64,000 nt of DNA from Acidobacteriota bacterium (GTDB lineage: Bacteria > Acidobacteriota > Terriglobia > Bryobacterales > Bryobacteraceae): assembly GCA_947470805.1 (NCBI GenBank), contig CANIVU010000007.1:62001-126000 (forward strand). The letters run 5' to 3'. Shown here piece after piece: positions 1-8,435 of this stretch. Made by a program: the position numbers and the translations under genes. Position 1 is the first letter of the stretch. The number at the start of each line of letters is the position of its first letter. The notes below the pieces were generated by a model that was not told the DNA's origin, ran no database searches, and saw nothing but the letters and a program-made list of their open reading frames with translations.

Positions 1-355
1 TCTTCGGCGTGATGCCGCAGGACAAAGCCAGTGCGCGATCGCGATAGTAGGGATAGAACCAATCGAATCCCGGACGGAGGTAGAGCCCGGCCGCGGTTTG
101 GATGCCTTCGTGACCGGCGCCGGAGACCTGGAAATAGATCCGGTTCTGGCGCTTGAGCACCACTTCACGGTCGTCGATGCGCCGCGAAGTTTGCATGATG
201 CGCAACGCCTGAATGAGGGTTGCTCGGTCCAGCTGCTTCTTCGAGGAGCGGCTAAGACCAGACTCGTCGGCGGCGGCGGTCCGGGAAATCATACGTTGAT
301 TATCGCAAACGCCAGACGGCTGCGGCAGTTGGTATCCTACTTGTTTGCCAACCAT
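1..355 (-). CDS. 2-oxoacid dehydrogenase E1, alpha-type N-terminus (partial)
   Basis: Reading the minus strand from ATG at 355 gives an open frame of 118 codons that runs off the left edge. Residues from about 40 on (LIQALRIMQTSRRIDD, FQVSGAGHEGIQTAAGLYL, FYPYYRDRALAL) match the start of thiamine-diphosphate E1 alpha subunits of pyruvate or branched-chain oxoacid dehydrogenases. In acidobacteria this is often an alpha-beta fusion, but the window is too short to tell. An AAGGA ribosome site lies 8 nt before the ATG. The gene is divergent from rsgA with a 70-nt shared upstream region. Family assignment is from recalled motifs; substrate is unknown. Confidence 0.8.
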   Translation of the reverse strand, partial: MVGKQVGYQLPQPSGVCDNQRMISRTAAADESGLSRSSKKQLDRATLIQALRIMQTSRRIDDREVVLKRQNRIYFQVSGAGHEGIQTAAGLYLRPGFDWFYPYYRDRALALSCGITPK

Positions 356-425
356 TGTTTAGTTCCTTCGTTAATTAGCGGCCACTTGCAACGCAGTGCT
401 CGACGAAGGAAAGGTGTGTCTGGCA

Positions 426-1430
426 ATGTCGATTTTCGACTGGGGTTGGAGCTCCGCTTGGACGGAGAGGTTTTCGTCGCATAGGCTGGCCGGATTGGCG
501 CCCGCACGGGTTGTCGATGGCAGTCGCGGCGTGTATGAATTGGAGACGGACTCGGGCAGGGTTCGCGGGGAGTTGGCGGGACGGCTGGAGTACGCGGTGG
601 ACTCACCGTTGGAACTCCCCGTTGCCGGGGACTGGGTGGCGGTGACGCCCACGGAGCCGGCGTTGATCGTACACGTGGTGGAGCGGCAATCGCTCTTCAC
701 CCGGGTGCAGGAGGGGGGACAGCGACAGGCCTTGGCAGCCAACATTGATGTCGCGTTTTTGGTGCGCGGGTTGGACGGCGACTGGAATCCCGCGCGTTTG
801 GACCGGTATTTGGCGCTGGCGATGGAAGCTGGCGTGCAACCGGTGATCGTTTTGAACAAACGGGATTTATGCGCTGAATCCGCCGCGAGGCATGCCGTTG
901 CATCGGCGTTGGCGCCGACCGTGCTGCTGAGCGGAACGCTCGATGATCTCGCACCGCTGCTCGGTTCGTTCGTAAAACCGGGACAGACCGCGGCGCTGTT
1001 TGGTTCGAGCGGTGTAGGCAAGTCAACCATCGTAAACGCACTGCTGCGGGAGCAAACACAGGCGATCGGCGAAACGGTGTGCCAGCACACAACCACATCC
1101 CGGACGCTACTCCGGCTTCCGCAGGGATGGCTGCTACTGGACATGCCGGGACTGCGCGCCGTGGGCATCGGTGGAGCCGTTGCCGACGCTTTCGCTGACG
1201 TGGCGCAACTGGCCTCAAGTTGCCGGTTCTCCGATTGCAGTCATGAGGGAGAACCGGGATGCGCGGTGGCGAACGCCATTGCGCCGGAGCGGCTAGCCAA
1301 CTTCCGAAAGTTGCAACGGGAAGCGGCCTACCAGCACCGGCGCGAAGACTCCTCCGCCGCGCGCGCCGAGAAAGAGAGGTGGAAGCAGATCCACGCGGCG
1401 ATGAAGAAGATGCCAAAGAAAGGGCGTTAG
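426..1430 (+). CDS. rsgA: Ribosome small-subunit-dependent GTPase RsgA
   Basis: RsgA (YjeQ) is a circularly permuted GTPase that helps late 30S subunit maturation in the cytoplasm. The 334-residue protein has an N-terminal OB-fold-like region, the permuted G4 motif NKRD (N144), the P-loop GSSGVGKST (193-201), DMPG (G3) and a C-terminal zinc cluster starting at C266 (CRFSDCSHEGEPGC). The frame stays open 10 codons upstream, but ATG 426 is preceded by GAAGGAAAGG at a workable distance and gives the normal N-terminus. Its stop overlaps the stop of the convergent oxidoreductase gene. Confidence 0.95.
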   Translation: MSIFDWGWSSAWTERFSSHRLAGLAPARVVDGSRGVYELETDSGRVRGELAGRLEYAVDSPLELPVAGDWVAVTPTEPALIVHVVERQSLFTRVQEGGQRQALAANIDVAFLVRGLDGDWNPARLDRYLALAMEAGVQPVIVLNKRDLCAESAARHAVASALAPTVLLSGTLDDLAPLLGSFVKPGQTAALFGSSGVGKSTIVNALLREQTQAIGETVCQHTTTSRTLLRLPQGWLLLDMPGLRAVGIGGAVADAFADVAQLASSCRFSDCSHEGEPGCAVANAIAPERLANFRKLQREAAYQHRREDSSAARAEKERWKQIHAAMKKMPKKGR

Positions 1431-2437
1431 CAGTCGACCAGTTTGCCGCCGTTGGCGCGGGATTCGTTCATGCACAGCGTGATGTGGACGCTGGTGGCCG
1501 AATCCCGCGGCATGCAGAGTTCCGGTTGCTTCCCGGCGTTGACGCAGTCGGCAAAATACTGGATTTCAGCGGCGTATCCGTCCACAGTTTCCAGCGCCAG
1601 CGGAGCCGCGTCGCCGGCAGCGTTGTAGAGCGTCGGAGGACGATTGTCGGTAGAGAAGTCAATCGTCCCGCCCTCGGCGGAAACCGTATACTCCATGGAG
1701 AACGGATACGCCTTCGGGTGGTGCCAACCGCCCGTGATGGTCACCGACGGAATGTGATCGTAGTGCAACTGGGCGGTGATCATGTCGAGGCCGATCTCGA
1801 GGTTTTCAAATCCAGTGGCGGAAACGGCGCGGGGTTTGCCGAAGAGGTGGTTGGCAATGTCGACATCGTGAATCAGAAGATCAAAGACGCCGCCGCCGGA
1901 GACGGCCGTGTTCTTCAGCCACTGGCTCCACGCCGGAGCGGCACAACGGCGGCGGAAAAAAGCCGATTTCACGGCGCCAAGATCACCGGAGTCCAACAGC
2001 TTTTTCAATGCGGTATACGCGGGGAAGAAACGAAGAACCTGCGCGGACATGAGAATGCGTCCGGCGTCTTCGGCGGCCGCGTTCATTTCATCACACTCAG
2101 CGCGGCTAAGCCCCATGGGCTTTTCGACGAGAACGTGCTTGCCGGCCTTGAGGGCAGCCAGGGTGAGAGGCTTGTGCAGGTTGGTGGGCAGGCAGATGTC
2201 GACAGCGTCGACGTTGGGATCGGCGAAGAGTTCTTCGGCGGTGGCGTACTGGGCGACGTTGGAGAAATCAAACTTCTCCCCGGGACCACCGAGGTTGCCC
2301 TGAATGCTGCTCATGTCACCCGAACGCTTAATGGGGTCGCTTTCAGCGACGGCGGCGAGCGTGGCTCCTGTGACTGTCTGCAGCCCCTTCAGATGGGTGC
2401 TGCCCATGAATCCTAGACCGACGATGGCGATGCGCAT
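1427..2437 (-). CDS. Gfo/Idh/MocA family NAD(P)-dependent oxidoreductase
   Basis: This 336-residue protein has an N-terminal Rossmann fold with IVGLGFMGSTH (about 5-15), then the family signature HVLVEKPMGLS with the conserved EKP lysine, and a C-terminal alpha/beta substrate domain with SGGGVFDLLIHDVDI, where D and H of the HDVD region are typical catalytic positions. Family members oxidise or reduce sugars, inositols or related polyols with NAD(P). No signal peptide is visible, unlike several upstream genes of the same train. It is the last gene of the minus-strand train that starts near 11111. The substrate cannot be named from sequence. Confidence 0.88.
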   Translation of the reverse strand: MRIAIVGLGFMGSTHLKGLQTVTGATLAAVAESDPIKRSGDMSSIQGNLGGPGEKFDFSNVAQYATAEELFADPNVDAVDICLPTNLHKPLTLAALKAGKHVLVEKPMGLSRAECDEMNAAAEDAGRILMSAQVLRFFPAYTALKKLLDSGDLGAVKSAFFRRRCAAPAWSQWLKNTAVSGGGVFDLLIHDVDIANHLFGKPRAVSATGFENLEIGLDMITAQLHYDHIPSVTITGGWHHPKAYPFSMEYTVSAEGGTIDFSTDNRPPTLYNAAGDAAPLALETVDGYAAEIQYFADCVNAGKQPELCMPRDSATSVHITLCMNESRANGGKLVDC

Positions 2438-2466
2438 TATTCCATTATGGATCGGCCAACGCGGCC

Positions 2467-2865
2467 TCAGTTATTGGCGAATGCCGCCAGCGTAACGATC
2501 AGGATAATCCCCAATGTAGCCAGGCCACCGAGGACAACCCACCCGACCGTCCGGCCTGTCTTCGACGCGCCTGAATCATTGACCGCAACCACCTTGATCG
2601 ACTTAGCTTTTTGAAAATCCACGCTGACTTCTTCGACTTTGTCGTTCCGGACCCGTTGGATCTTGAACGCCTGATCGCTGGCCTCGCCAAGACGGCCTTT
2701 GATCTTCTCTTTTTGTATCGTGCGCACTTCGACAACAGCGCCTGCCGGGATGGCAAGCACCTGTTCCTTCATGGATGGCTTGGGACCCTGTTGCTGCGAG
2801 GGCGCAGCCGGCGCGCCAGGAAGGAAAGACACTACGAGCACCAGCGCAAGCAGTTGGCGGATCAT
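2467..2865 (-). CDS. Small exported protein with C-terminal membrane helix
   Basis: The 132-residue product starts with a signal peptide (LLALVLVVSFLPGAPAA) and ends with a hydrophobic helix (WVVLGGLATLGIILIVTLAAF). The middle part (IPAGAVVEVRTIQKEKIKG, about 40-58) looks like a small beta-barrel segment seen in many short acidobacterial secreted proteins that control nothing I can name. TAGGAGGTC lies 8 nt before the ATG, a near-ideal ribosome site. It sits 29 nt upstream of the Gfo/Idh/MocA gene on the same strand. Function unknown. Confidence 0.75.
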   Translation of the reverse strand: MIRQLLALVLVVSFLPGAPAAPSQQQGPKPSMKEQVLAIPAGAVVEVRTIQKEKIKGRLGEASDQAFKIQRVRNDKVEEVSVDFQKAKSIKVVAVNDSGASKTGRTVGWVVLGGLATLGIILIVTLAAFANN

Positions 2866-2924
2866 ACCGATGACCTCCTAAAGCCCACCCGCTCTGGGCT
2901 CAGTATAGTCCCAATTACATGAAC

Positions 2925-3335
2925 TTACGCTAATTTTTTCAGGCGGAAGGTCTGCTTGGGACTTGGGCCGGCTTTAGTTTGGGCGCTGCCTTTATTGCCG
3001 GCGTTGACAATACTTTCCCGCTCGCGAGTCAGTTCGATTTCACCGCTCTTGAGACTGCCGGTGAAGCGTAGTTTGGAATCGTTGATCTGGTTGCCGGCCT
3101 GCTCGGCGGCGAGGACCACGAAGGTGACGAGTTCCCCGGCGACGATGCCTTCGACGATCGGACTGCTGCGGTAGTCACCATAGAGCTTGCCGCTCAGCTT
3201 GGTGCCAGATTGAACCAACTGGAATGCGATGTCGACCGATTCGCCGTTGCGTGTGGGCATCTGGCCGACCCAGATGCCGGTCAGATCGGCCGCGGAGACG
3301 GTGAGAGCGAAGAGCAGGGCGAAGAGGACTTTCAT
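2925..3335 (-). CDS. Small secreted protein of unknown function
   Basis: The 136-residue product has a clear signal peptide (MKVLFALLFALTVSAADL) and a mature domain rich in beta strands, beginning LTGIWVGQMPTRNGE. Short exported proteins with a similar GxWxG start are common downstream of acidobacterial catabolic genes. The start lies 2 nt after the DUF1552 gene stop, so it is almost certainly co-transcribed with it. I recognise no catalytic residues. Confidence 0.7.
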   Translation of the reverse strand: MKVLFALLFALTVSAADLTGIWVGQMPTRNGESVDIAFQLVQSGTKLSGKLYGDYRSSPIVEGIVAGELVTFVVLAAEQAGNQINDSKLRFTGSLKSGEIELTRERESIVNAGNKGSAQTKAGPSPKQTFRLKKLA

Positions 3336-3337
3336 GG

Positions 3338-4660
3338 TTAGCTCTTCAGCAGACCAGCAAGCGGGCCGGTGCTGTCGGCAAAGCGTTCGACAGGGGCGCC
3401 GAAAGCGTCGAGCATGGAGACGTAGAGATTGGCCAGCGGATCATCTTCGGTGTAGACCAGATGCTGCCCGCTATCGATACGCCCGCCGCCACGGCCGCCA
3501 AGCACGATAGGCAACCTGTGGGGATTATGGCTGTTGCCATCGCTGAGGGCGCTGGCAAACAGGACCATCGAGTTGTCGAGGACGGTGGAGTCGCCTTCCT
3601 TCATTTCGCTCAACCGCTGCAGCAGGTAGGCGTATTGGGCGATGTGCCACTGATTGATGAGCTGATACTGCCGGAGTTTGTCGGCCTCCTTGGAGTGGTG
3701 GGAAACGTCGTGGTGGCCGGCGCTGACGCCTTCGAGGAAACGGAAGCTGACGTTCGATACGGCGTTGCCGAACATAAAGGTGGCGACACGCGTCGTATCC
3801 GTCTGAAAGGCTGTGGCGATCATGTCCATCATCAGACGGACGTGTTCGGCATGGTCGGCAGGCTTCTCGGGAGGCGTGGCCTTCGGATCCATAGGGGCGC
3901 GGGCTTTCCAGGTTCGCTGCGTACCGGCCGAGGCGCGCTGCACGCGCTGTTCGAGCGACCGCATGAGGGACATGTATTCGTCGATGCGAATGCGGTCGGC
4001 CGCGCCGACTTGGCCCCGGAGGCGATTGGCGTCGCCCATCACGCGGTCGAGCAGCAGCGTGTCCATCTTGGCACTGTTGTTCGATTGGCCGGAGGCGGCG
4101 CGGAAGAGCCGCTCGTAGACCGAGCGCGGGTTGATTTCGCGGGCTAGCGGTGTGGTGGCGTTCGACCACGCGATATGGGAGCCGTAGACGCGGGTGTAGC
4201 CGACGACGGCGTCAACACCAATAGCGACGGGGGTCACACCGAGTTCGAGCGAAGGAAGCGGCGTCTGATCGGCGACCGATTGGGCAGCCATCTGATCGAC
4301 GGAGACACCGTTGCCGATGTCGGCGCCGGGGGTCTTCTTGATCGTCGAGCACGTGAGAATCGCCGCTTCTTTGACGTAATGGCCATCGCCACCTTTGGAG
4401 TTCGCGTTCCAGAGATTGCTGACTACCGTGACCTGATTCTTCAGGGATTCCAGGGGCGAGAGGGTCTTCGAAAGTTCCCAGTCGCGTCCCCTGCCTTTCG
4501 GTATCCAGGAATCGACATTGACGCCGTTGGGCATGTACAACGCGGCGAGCCGCACGGGCGGCTTGGCGGACGGCGTGGCGGCCATGGCTTCCAACCAGGG
4601 GAGGCTGAGGCCGACACCGGCGCCTTTCAAAACGCTACGGCGAGAGAGAGCGGGCTTCAT
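3338..4660 (-). CDS. DUF1552 domain-containing exported protein
   Basis: The 440-residue protein begins with a twin-arginine-like leader (LSRRSVLKGAGVGLSLPWLEAM) and continues as a DUF1552 protein: AALYMPNGVNVDSWIPKG near the N-terminus, an MDTLLLDRVMGDANRL helix mid-protein and HHDVSHH near residue 330. DUF1552 proteins are found next to DUF1592 proteins in planctomycetes, acidobacteria and myxobacteria; a DUF1501-like alkaline-phosphatase fold has been suggested, but the function is unproven. The ATG overlaps the DUF1592 stop by 4 nt, so the pair is translationally coupled. Confidence 0.9.
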   Translation of the reverse strand: MKPALSRRSVLKGAGVGLSLPWLEAMAATPSAKPPVRLAALYMPNGVNVDSWIPKGRGRDWELSKTLSPLESLKNQVTVVSNLWNANSKGGDGHYVKEAAILTCSTIKKTPGADIGNGVSVDQMAAQSVADQTPLPSLELGVTPVAIGVDAVVGYTRVYGSHIAWSNATTPLAREINPRSVYERLFRAASGQSNNSAKMDTLLLDRVMGDANRLRGQVGAADRIRIDEYMSLMRSLEQRVQRASAGTQRTWKARAPMDPKATPPEKPADHAEHVRLMMDMIATAFQTDTTRVATFMFGNAVSNVSFRFLEGVSAGHHDVSHHSKEADKLRQYQLINQWHIAQYAYLLQRLSEMKEGDSTVLDNSMVLFASALSDGNSHNPHRLPIVLGGRGGGRIDSGQHLVYTEDDPLANLYVSMLDAFGAPVERFADSTGPLAGLLKS

Positions 4661-6546
4661 TTCTTTGCGGGCTCCTTGGCCGGGGGCGTGCCGGCTTGCT
4701 GGCGGAAGGGAACGCTTAAGACGATTTCTTCGAGCAAAGTCTGGCCCCTATAGTTATTTTGCTTCACCTTGGCGACGATTGCATCGACAGTGCAGGAATC
4801 TTTGATATTGAGGCCGCGGCCGAGAGCGTAGCCGAGCATTTTGTTGGTCAGGTGGCGGACGAATAGGTCCTTCCGTTCCATCAGCACCTTACGCATCTCG
4901 GCCGGCCCGTCGAACCTGGTGCCGTCGAGGAGTTCGGCGCTGGCGTCGATGGGTTTACCGCCGTCTTCAGTCCGCCATTTGCCGGTGACATCGTAGTTCT
5001 CCAGGGCAAAGCCGAAGGGATCAATGCGGCTGTGGCAACTGGCGCAGACGGCGTTATTCCGATGCTGCGCAAGGCGTTCTTTCATTGTGCCCGGCGCTTT
5101 CCCGGCGGGGGCTTCCTCGAGCGGCGGAACATTGGCGGGCGGAGGGGGCGGCGGCGTGCCAAGTATGGATTCCAAAACCCACGCGCCACGAAGAACCGGA
5201 CTGGTACGGTACGGATATGACGAGACGCTGAGAACAGCGGGCATACCAAGAAGTCCGCCGCGATTCGAGTTTTCCGGGAGTTCGATCCAGTGCGGCTGCG
5301 AAGTTTGATTGGGACGCAGGGCGAGTTTCAGCCCAAAGTGCTTGGCGAGTTTACTGGTGCCGATGGAGTGTTTGGAATCGAGGAAATTGGTCAGCGACAG
5401 GTTTTGCAGAAAGACTTCCCGGAAGAAGAGAACGGGTTGATAGCGGATGTCGGAGCGAAGGTCTTCGTCCTTGGTGAATTCGGGGAAAAGTTTGGCGTCG
5501 GGTGCTTTGTCGCCACTGAGTTCGCGCGTGTGCAGCCACTGTTCGACGAAGGACTGGGCGAAGTCGACAGAGCGATCGTTCCGGAGCATAATCCGAACAA
5601 TCTGGCGAAGAACTTCAGGATCCTGCAGCTTTCCTTTGGCGGCAAGATCTGTGAGTAGTTCATCCGGCATACTGCCCCAAAGGAAATACGACAGGCGGCT
5701 GGCCAGAGCGTAGTTATCGATGGGCTTGGGCTCGGAGGAGAGGTTGGGGGTCTCCACGCGGAAGAGGAAATTGGGAGAGACGAGGACGCCGCGGAGGGCG
5801 AAAAGGATGGCGTTGTCGAAAGTCTCGCCTTGCTTCTGGGCGGCGCGGAAAAGCTCGATGTAGGGCGTGGTCTCCGCTTCGGTGACGGGACGGCGGAAGG
5901 CGCGGGGGAGGAAGACGTCAAAGATCTTCCTGGCGGCTTGATCTGGAGTAACACCAGGGCCGGGCTTGGCGACGAAGATGCGGGCGCGGGACTTATACTC
6001 CTTAGCCGCAAACTCCACTGCGAACTTGGCGACTTCCAGGTATTTTTCGGAGTGGAGGGGCGAGAGGAAAAGGGTTTCGGCGGCGTTGTCGAATCCTTCG
6101 CCACCGGCGCCATCGGTGGGAAAAGACTTCGCCAAATCCATATGCATGTCGAGCAGATCACGCACAGTGGCTGCGTACTCATTCCGGTTCAACCGGCGAA
6201 TCAGGCTCCGGCCCGGAGCCACGCCCGTGGCGCAGGCGGCGGTGTGAACTGCTTCCTGGACAAACTCACCGAACTTCTCTTTGGCATCGATCGGCGGAGC
6301 GGGCGCACCTTTGGGCGGCATTTCGCCGTTTTTAACGCGGTTTGTGAGGGACAGCCATTTGGTGGCGTCGGAGGTAAGGCTGGCGGGATCGGCGACACGG
6401 CTGAGACGGAAACCGCCGGCAGGTGCCTGATCCTGGTGGCACTTTTCACAGTACTGTTTGAGAAACGCCTGAGCCTGTGGAAACGTGTACTGAGCCGGAA
6501 GCGACGCGGCCGTGAGGAGTGCCGCAAACAGTAGACGTTTTGCCAT
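4657..6546 (-). CDS. DUF1592-type c-type cytochrome (DUF1587/1592/1588/1585 architecture)
   Basis: The 629-residue protein has a signal peptide and an N-terminal heme-binding CEKCH (about residue 34). This is followed by the DUF1587 region (LIRRLNRNEYAATVRDLL), DUF1592 (FDNAILFALRGVLVSPNFLF, ASRLSYFLWGSMPDELL), DUF1588 with a second heme motif CASCH in CASCHSRIDPFGFALENYD, and a C-terminal DUF1585 region. These are planctomycete-type extracytoplasmic cytochromes thought to take part in breakdown of complex substrates. Its partner is the overlapping DUF1552 gene. A proline run (GTPPPPPPANVPP) links two domains. The electron acceptor is unknown. Confidence 0.9.
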   Translation of the reverse strand: MAKRLLFAALLTAASLPAQYTFPQAQAFLKQYCEKCHQDQAPAGGFRLSRVADPASLTSDATKWLSLTNRVKNGEMPPKGAPAPPIDAKEKFGEFVQEAVHTAACATGVAPGRSLIRRLNRNEYAATVRDLLDMHMDLAKSFPTDGAGGEGFDNAAETLFLSPLHSEKYLEVAKFAVEFAAKEYKSRARIFVAKPGPGVTPDQAARKIFDVFLPRAFRRPVTEAETTPYIELFRAAQKQGETFDNAILFALRGVLVSPNFLFRVETPNLSSEPKPIDNYALASRLSYFLWGSMPDELLTDLAAKGKLQDPEVLRQIVRIMLRNDRSVDFAQSFVEQWLHTRELSGDKAPDAKLFPEFTKDEDLRSDIRYQPVLFFREVFLQNLSLTNFLDSKHSIGTSKLAKHFGLKLALRPNQTSQPHWIELPENSNRGGLLGMPAVLSVSSYPYRTSPVLRGAWVLESILGTPPPPPPANVPPLEEAPAGKAPGTMKERLAQHRNNAVCASCHSRIDPFGFALENYDVTGKWRTEDGGKPIDASAELLDGTRFDGPAEMRKVLMERKDLFVRHLTNKMLGYALGRGLNIKDSCTVDAIVAKVKQNNYRGQTLLEEIVLSVPFRQQAGTPPAKEPAKK

Positions 6547-6556
6547 TCCTCGTATC

Positions 6557-8008
6557 TTATCGCGGCTCGTAGACGACGAAGGCGAACTGTTTACCGTCTG
6601 GCGACCAGGAGTTCACGTTCATAGTTCCCTGCCCCCCGAAGAACGTGGTTAACACCTCGTGCTTGCCGTCTTTCTTGAAGAGGCGGAGGGCCATTCCAGG
6701 CATCTTGCCGTTGTGGCCGGACGTGCCAGTGGGGAAGGAGAGCATCACCATGCGTTTGCCGTTGGGCGAGAAGTGGGGGAACCAATCCTCCCATTCGTCG
6801 CTGGTGATGCGTTCCGCTTTGGCGTCGGCCGGACCGCCTCCGGACGAAGGAATGCGCCAGATGTCCCAGGTTCCGGAGCGGTTGGAGTTGAAGTAGATCC
6901 ACTTGCCATCGGGCGTGTATTCAGGGCCGTCGTCATAGGCGCCTTTGCTGGTCAGGCGCTCTTCGGCGCCGCCGTTGACGGGCACGCGGAAGAGTTCGAA
7001 TTTGCCCTCGCGTTGGCCGACGAAGGCGAGCCACTGCGCGTCGGGCGACCAGCCGTGGAAGTAACTGGGGGCCGCCGGCGTGAGCAGCTTTACGTTGGCG
7101 CCGTTCGAATCAGCTACGTAGACCTGGGAGGCGCGTGAGGTTGGACTGGAGGCGGAGAAGGCGATGCGGCGGCCGTCGCGGGTGATGTCGTGGTCGTTGT
7201 TGCAACGGTAATCGCCGAGCTCGATTTTTTCGAGTTTGGAATCCTTCAACGGGAGCCGATAGAGATTCCCGGCGGTGTTGACGATGAGAAATTTGCCGTC
7301 GCGAGACCAGTTGGGAGCTTCGATAACGCCATCGGCGGCATAAACTTCGCGGGTCTTGCGAGTCTTGAAATCGTAGACGGTAATGTGGCTTCGATACTGC
7401 TGCTGGCCGACGCCCTGTTCGATACGTACGTTCGAGAACACAGCGGTTTCGAGGATCGCCGCGTCGTGGGAACACATGGCAAGACCGGCGTAGATGGGGC
7501 CGTTGAACTCGATGATTTGCGGCCCAGTAGCTGTGAGGGGCTGATTGGGCTGGCCGGCGTAGACGCGGATCTGATTCCCGCGGCGCTCGATGCGAATACG
7601 GGTGGGCTTGGTGATGGTGGAGCGGTGTTCCTTCGTATCGCCGCCTTTGGCCTCGCGGTATTGCAAAGACGTGAGGCCGTCGCCGTGGAGGGCGATGTCG
7701 GCGTACGGGGAATCCGGCATCAGATCTTGACGAAGCATGAGCATGGCTTTTCGATGGGCGTTCTTGCCCGTGCCCTCGAAGGCCGCGTCAGCCGTGATGG
7801 TGATATCGCCAGTGATCTTTTTCCAAGTGAAGAAGAAGGCATCGGCCTTACCCCATACATTCGCCCCGCCGCCGGTGAGTTTGAAGCTGCCGGTACCGGG
7901 GACGACAACCCCGGACTTTGGTGTTTCGCCGACGTCGCCGCTGCCTTCAAAAGGCGCTTGCGCGAAGACAGCCGCGCTAAGCAGGATTGTGACAAAGATT
8001 GCATTCAT
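6557..8008 (-). CDS. Exported PD40/TolB-like beta-propeller protein
   Basis: The 483-residue protein has a signal peptide (MNAIFVTILLSAAVFAQ). Its N-terminal half resembles a DUF1349-like concanavalin fold (AMLMLRQDLMPDSPYADIAL). The C-terminal half carries at least six PD40 repeats of the WSPDGKxxAF type (NWSRDGKFLIV, GWSPDAQWLAF, YTPDGKWIYF, HFSPNGKRMVM, SWSPDGKQFAF). Such propellers bind ligands or proteins in the periplasm. Its start lies inside the end of the pentaheme cytochrome gene (32-nt overlap) and its stop is 10 nt before the DUF1592 gene. Probably a binding subunit, not an enzyme. Confidence 0.82.
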   Translation of the reverse strand: MNAIFVTILLSAAVFAQAPFEGSGDVGETPKSGVVVPGTGSFKLTGGGANVWGKADAFFFTWKKITGDITITADAAFEGTGKNAHRKAMLMLRQDLMPDSPYADIALHGDGLTSLQYREAKGGDTKEHRSTITKPTRIRIERRGNQIRVYAGQPNQPLTATGPQIIEFNGPIYAGLAMCSHDAAILETAVFSNVRIEQGVGQQQYRSHITVYDFKTRKTREVYAADGVIEAPNWSRDGKFLIVNTAGNLYRLPLKDSKLEKIELGDYRCNNDHDITRDGRRIAFSASSPTSRASQVYVADSNGANVKLLTPAAPSYFHGWSPDAQWLAFVGQREGKFELFRVPVNGGAEERLTSKGAYDDGPEYTPDGKWIYFNSNRSGTWDIWRIPSSGGGPADAKAERITSDEWEDWFPHFSPNGKRMVMLSFPTGTSGHNGKMPGMALRLFKKDGKHEVLTTFFGGQGTMNVNSWSPDGKQFAFVVYEPR

Positions 8009-8435
8009 TGGAGGCCTTATGTTCGTCGTGGCAGTTCATACAGGAGTTCATGTCGATCGGCTTCTCTTTCAAGAGAACGTCCTTCGACGCCACGTCGCCG
8101 TGGCACTGCGTGCATTTCGCATCTTTCGTGTGTATTTTGTGCGAAAACCACACGTATTCGGGCAGTTTGTAGATCCGTAGCCACGGCACCGGTTTCTTCT
8201 CTTCGGCGAATTTTGAGAGCAGTTTGATGGCCGGGCTTTCCTTCTTCACACTGGTGTGGCACTGCATACAGGTCGATTCCGCGGGATAGGTGGCCGCCTC
8301 GCCTTTGCCGGGCATGGTGTGGCATCCGGCGCATTCCAGTCCCATGGCAACGTGCTTCTTGTGGCTGTAGGGAATGGGTTGGTCTGCGGCCATTACGACG
8401 AAGAGACTAAGGCAGAGCAAACGCAACGTAGGCAT
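7977..8435 (-). CDS. Pentaheme c-type cytochrome (class III / c7-like)
   Basis: The 152-residue product has a short signal peptide (LLCLSLFVVMAADQ) and five CxxCH heme motifs: CAGCH, CMQCH, CTQCH, CMNCH and CNLCH. YSHKKH and FSHKIH supply the distal histidines typical of cytochrome c3/c7 folds. It should be a periplasmic electron carrier. Both ends overlap neighbours: 29 nt with the PQQ dehydrogenase and 32 nt with the PD40 gene, so the three genes are tightly coupled. It is the natural candidate to take electrons from the quinoprotein, which is an inference from context. Confidence 0.87.
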   Translation of the reverse strand: MPTLRLLCLSLFVVMAADQPIPYSHKKHVAMGLECAGCHTMPGKGEAATYPAESTCMQCHTSVKKESPAIKLLSKFAEEKKPVPWLRIYKLPEYVWFSHKIHTKDAKCTQCHGDVASKDVLLKEKPIDMNSCMNCHDEHKASNECNLCHNPA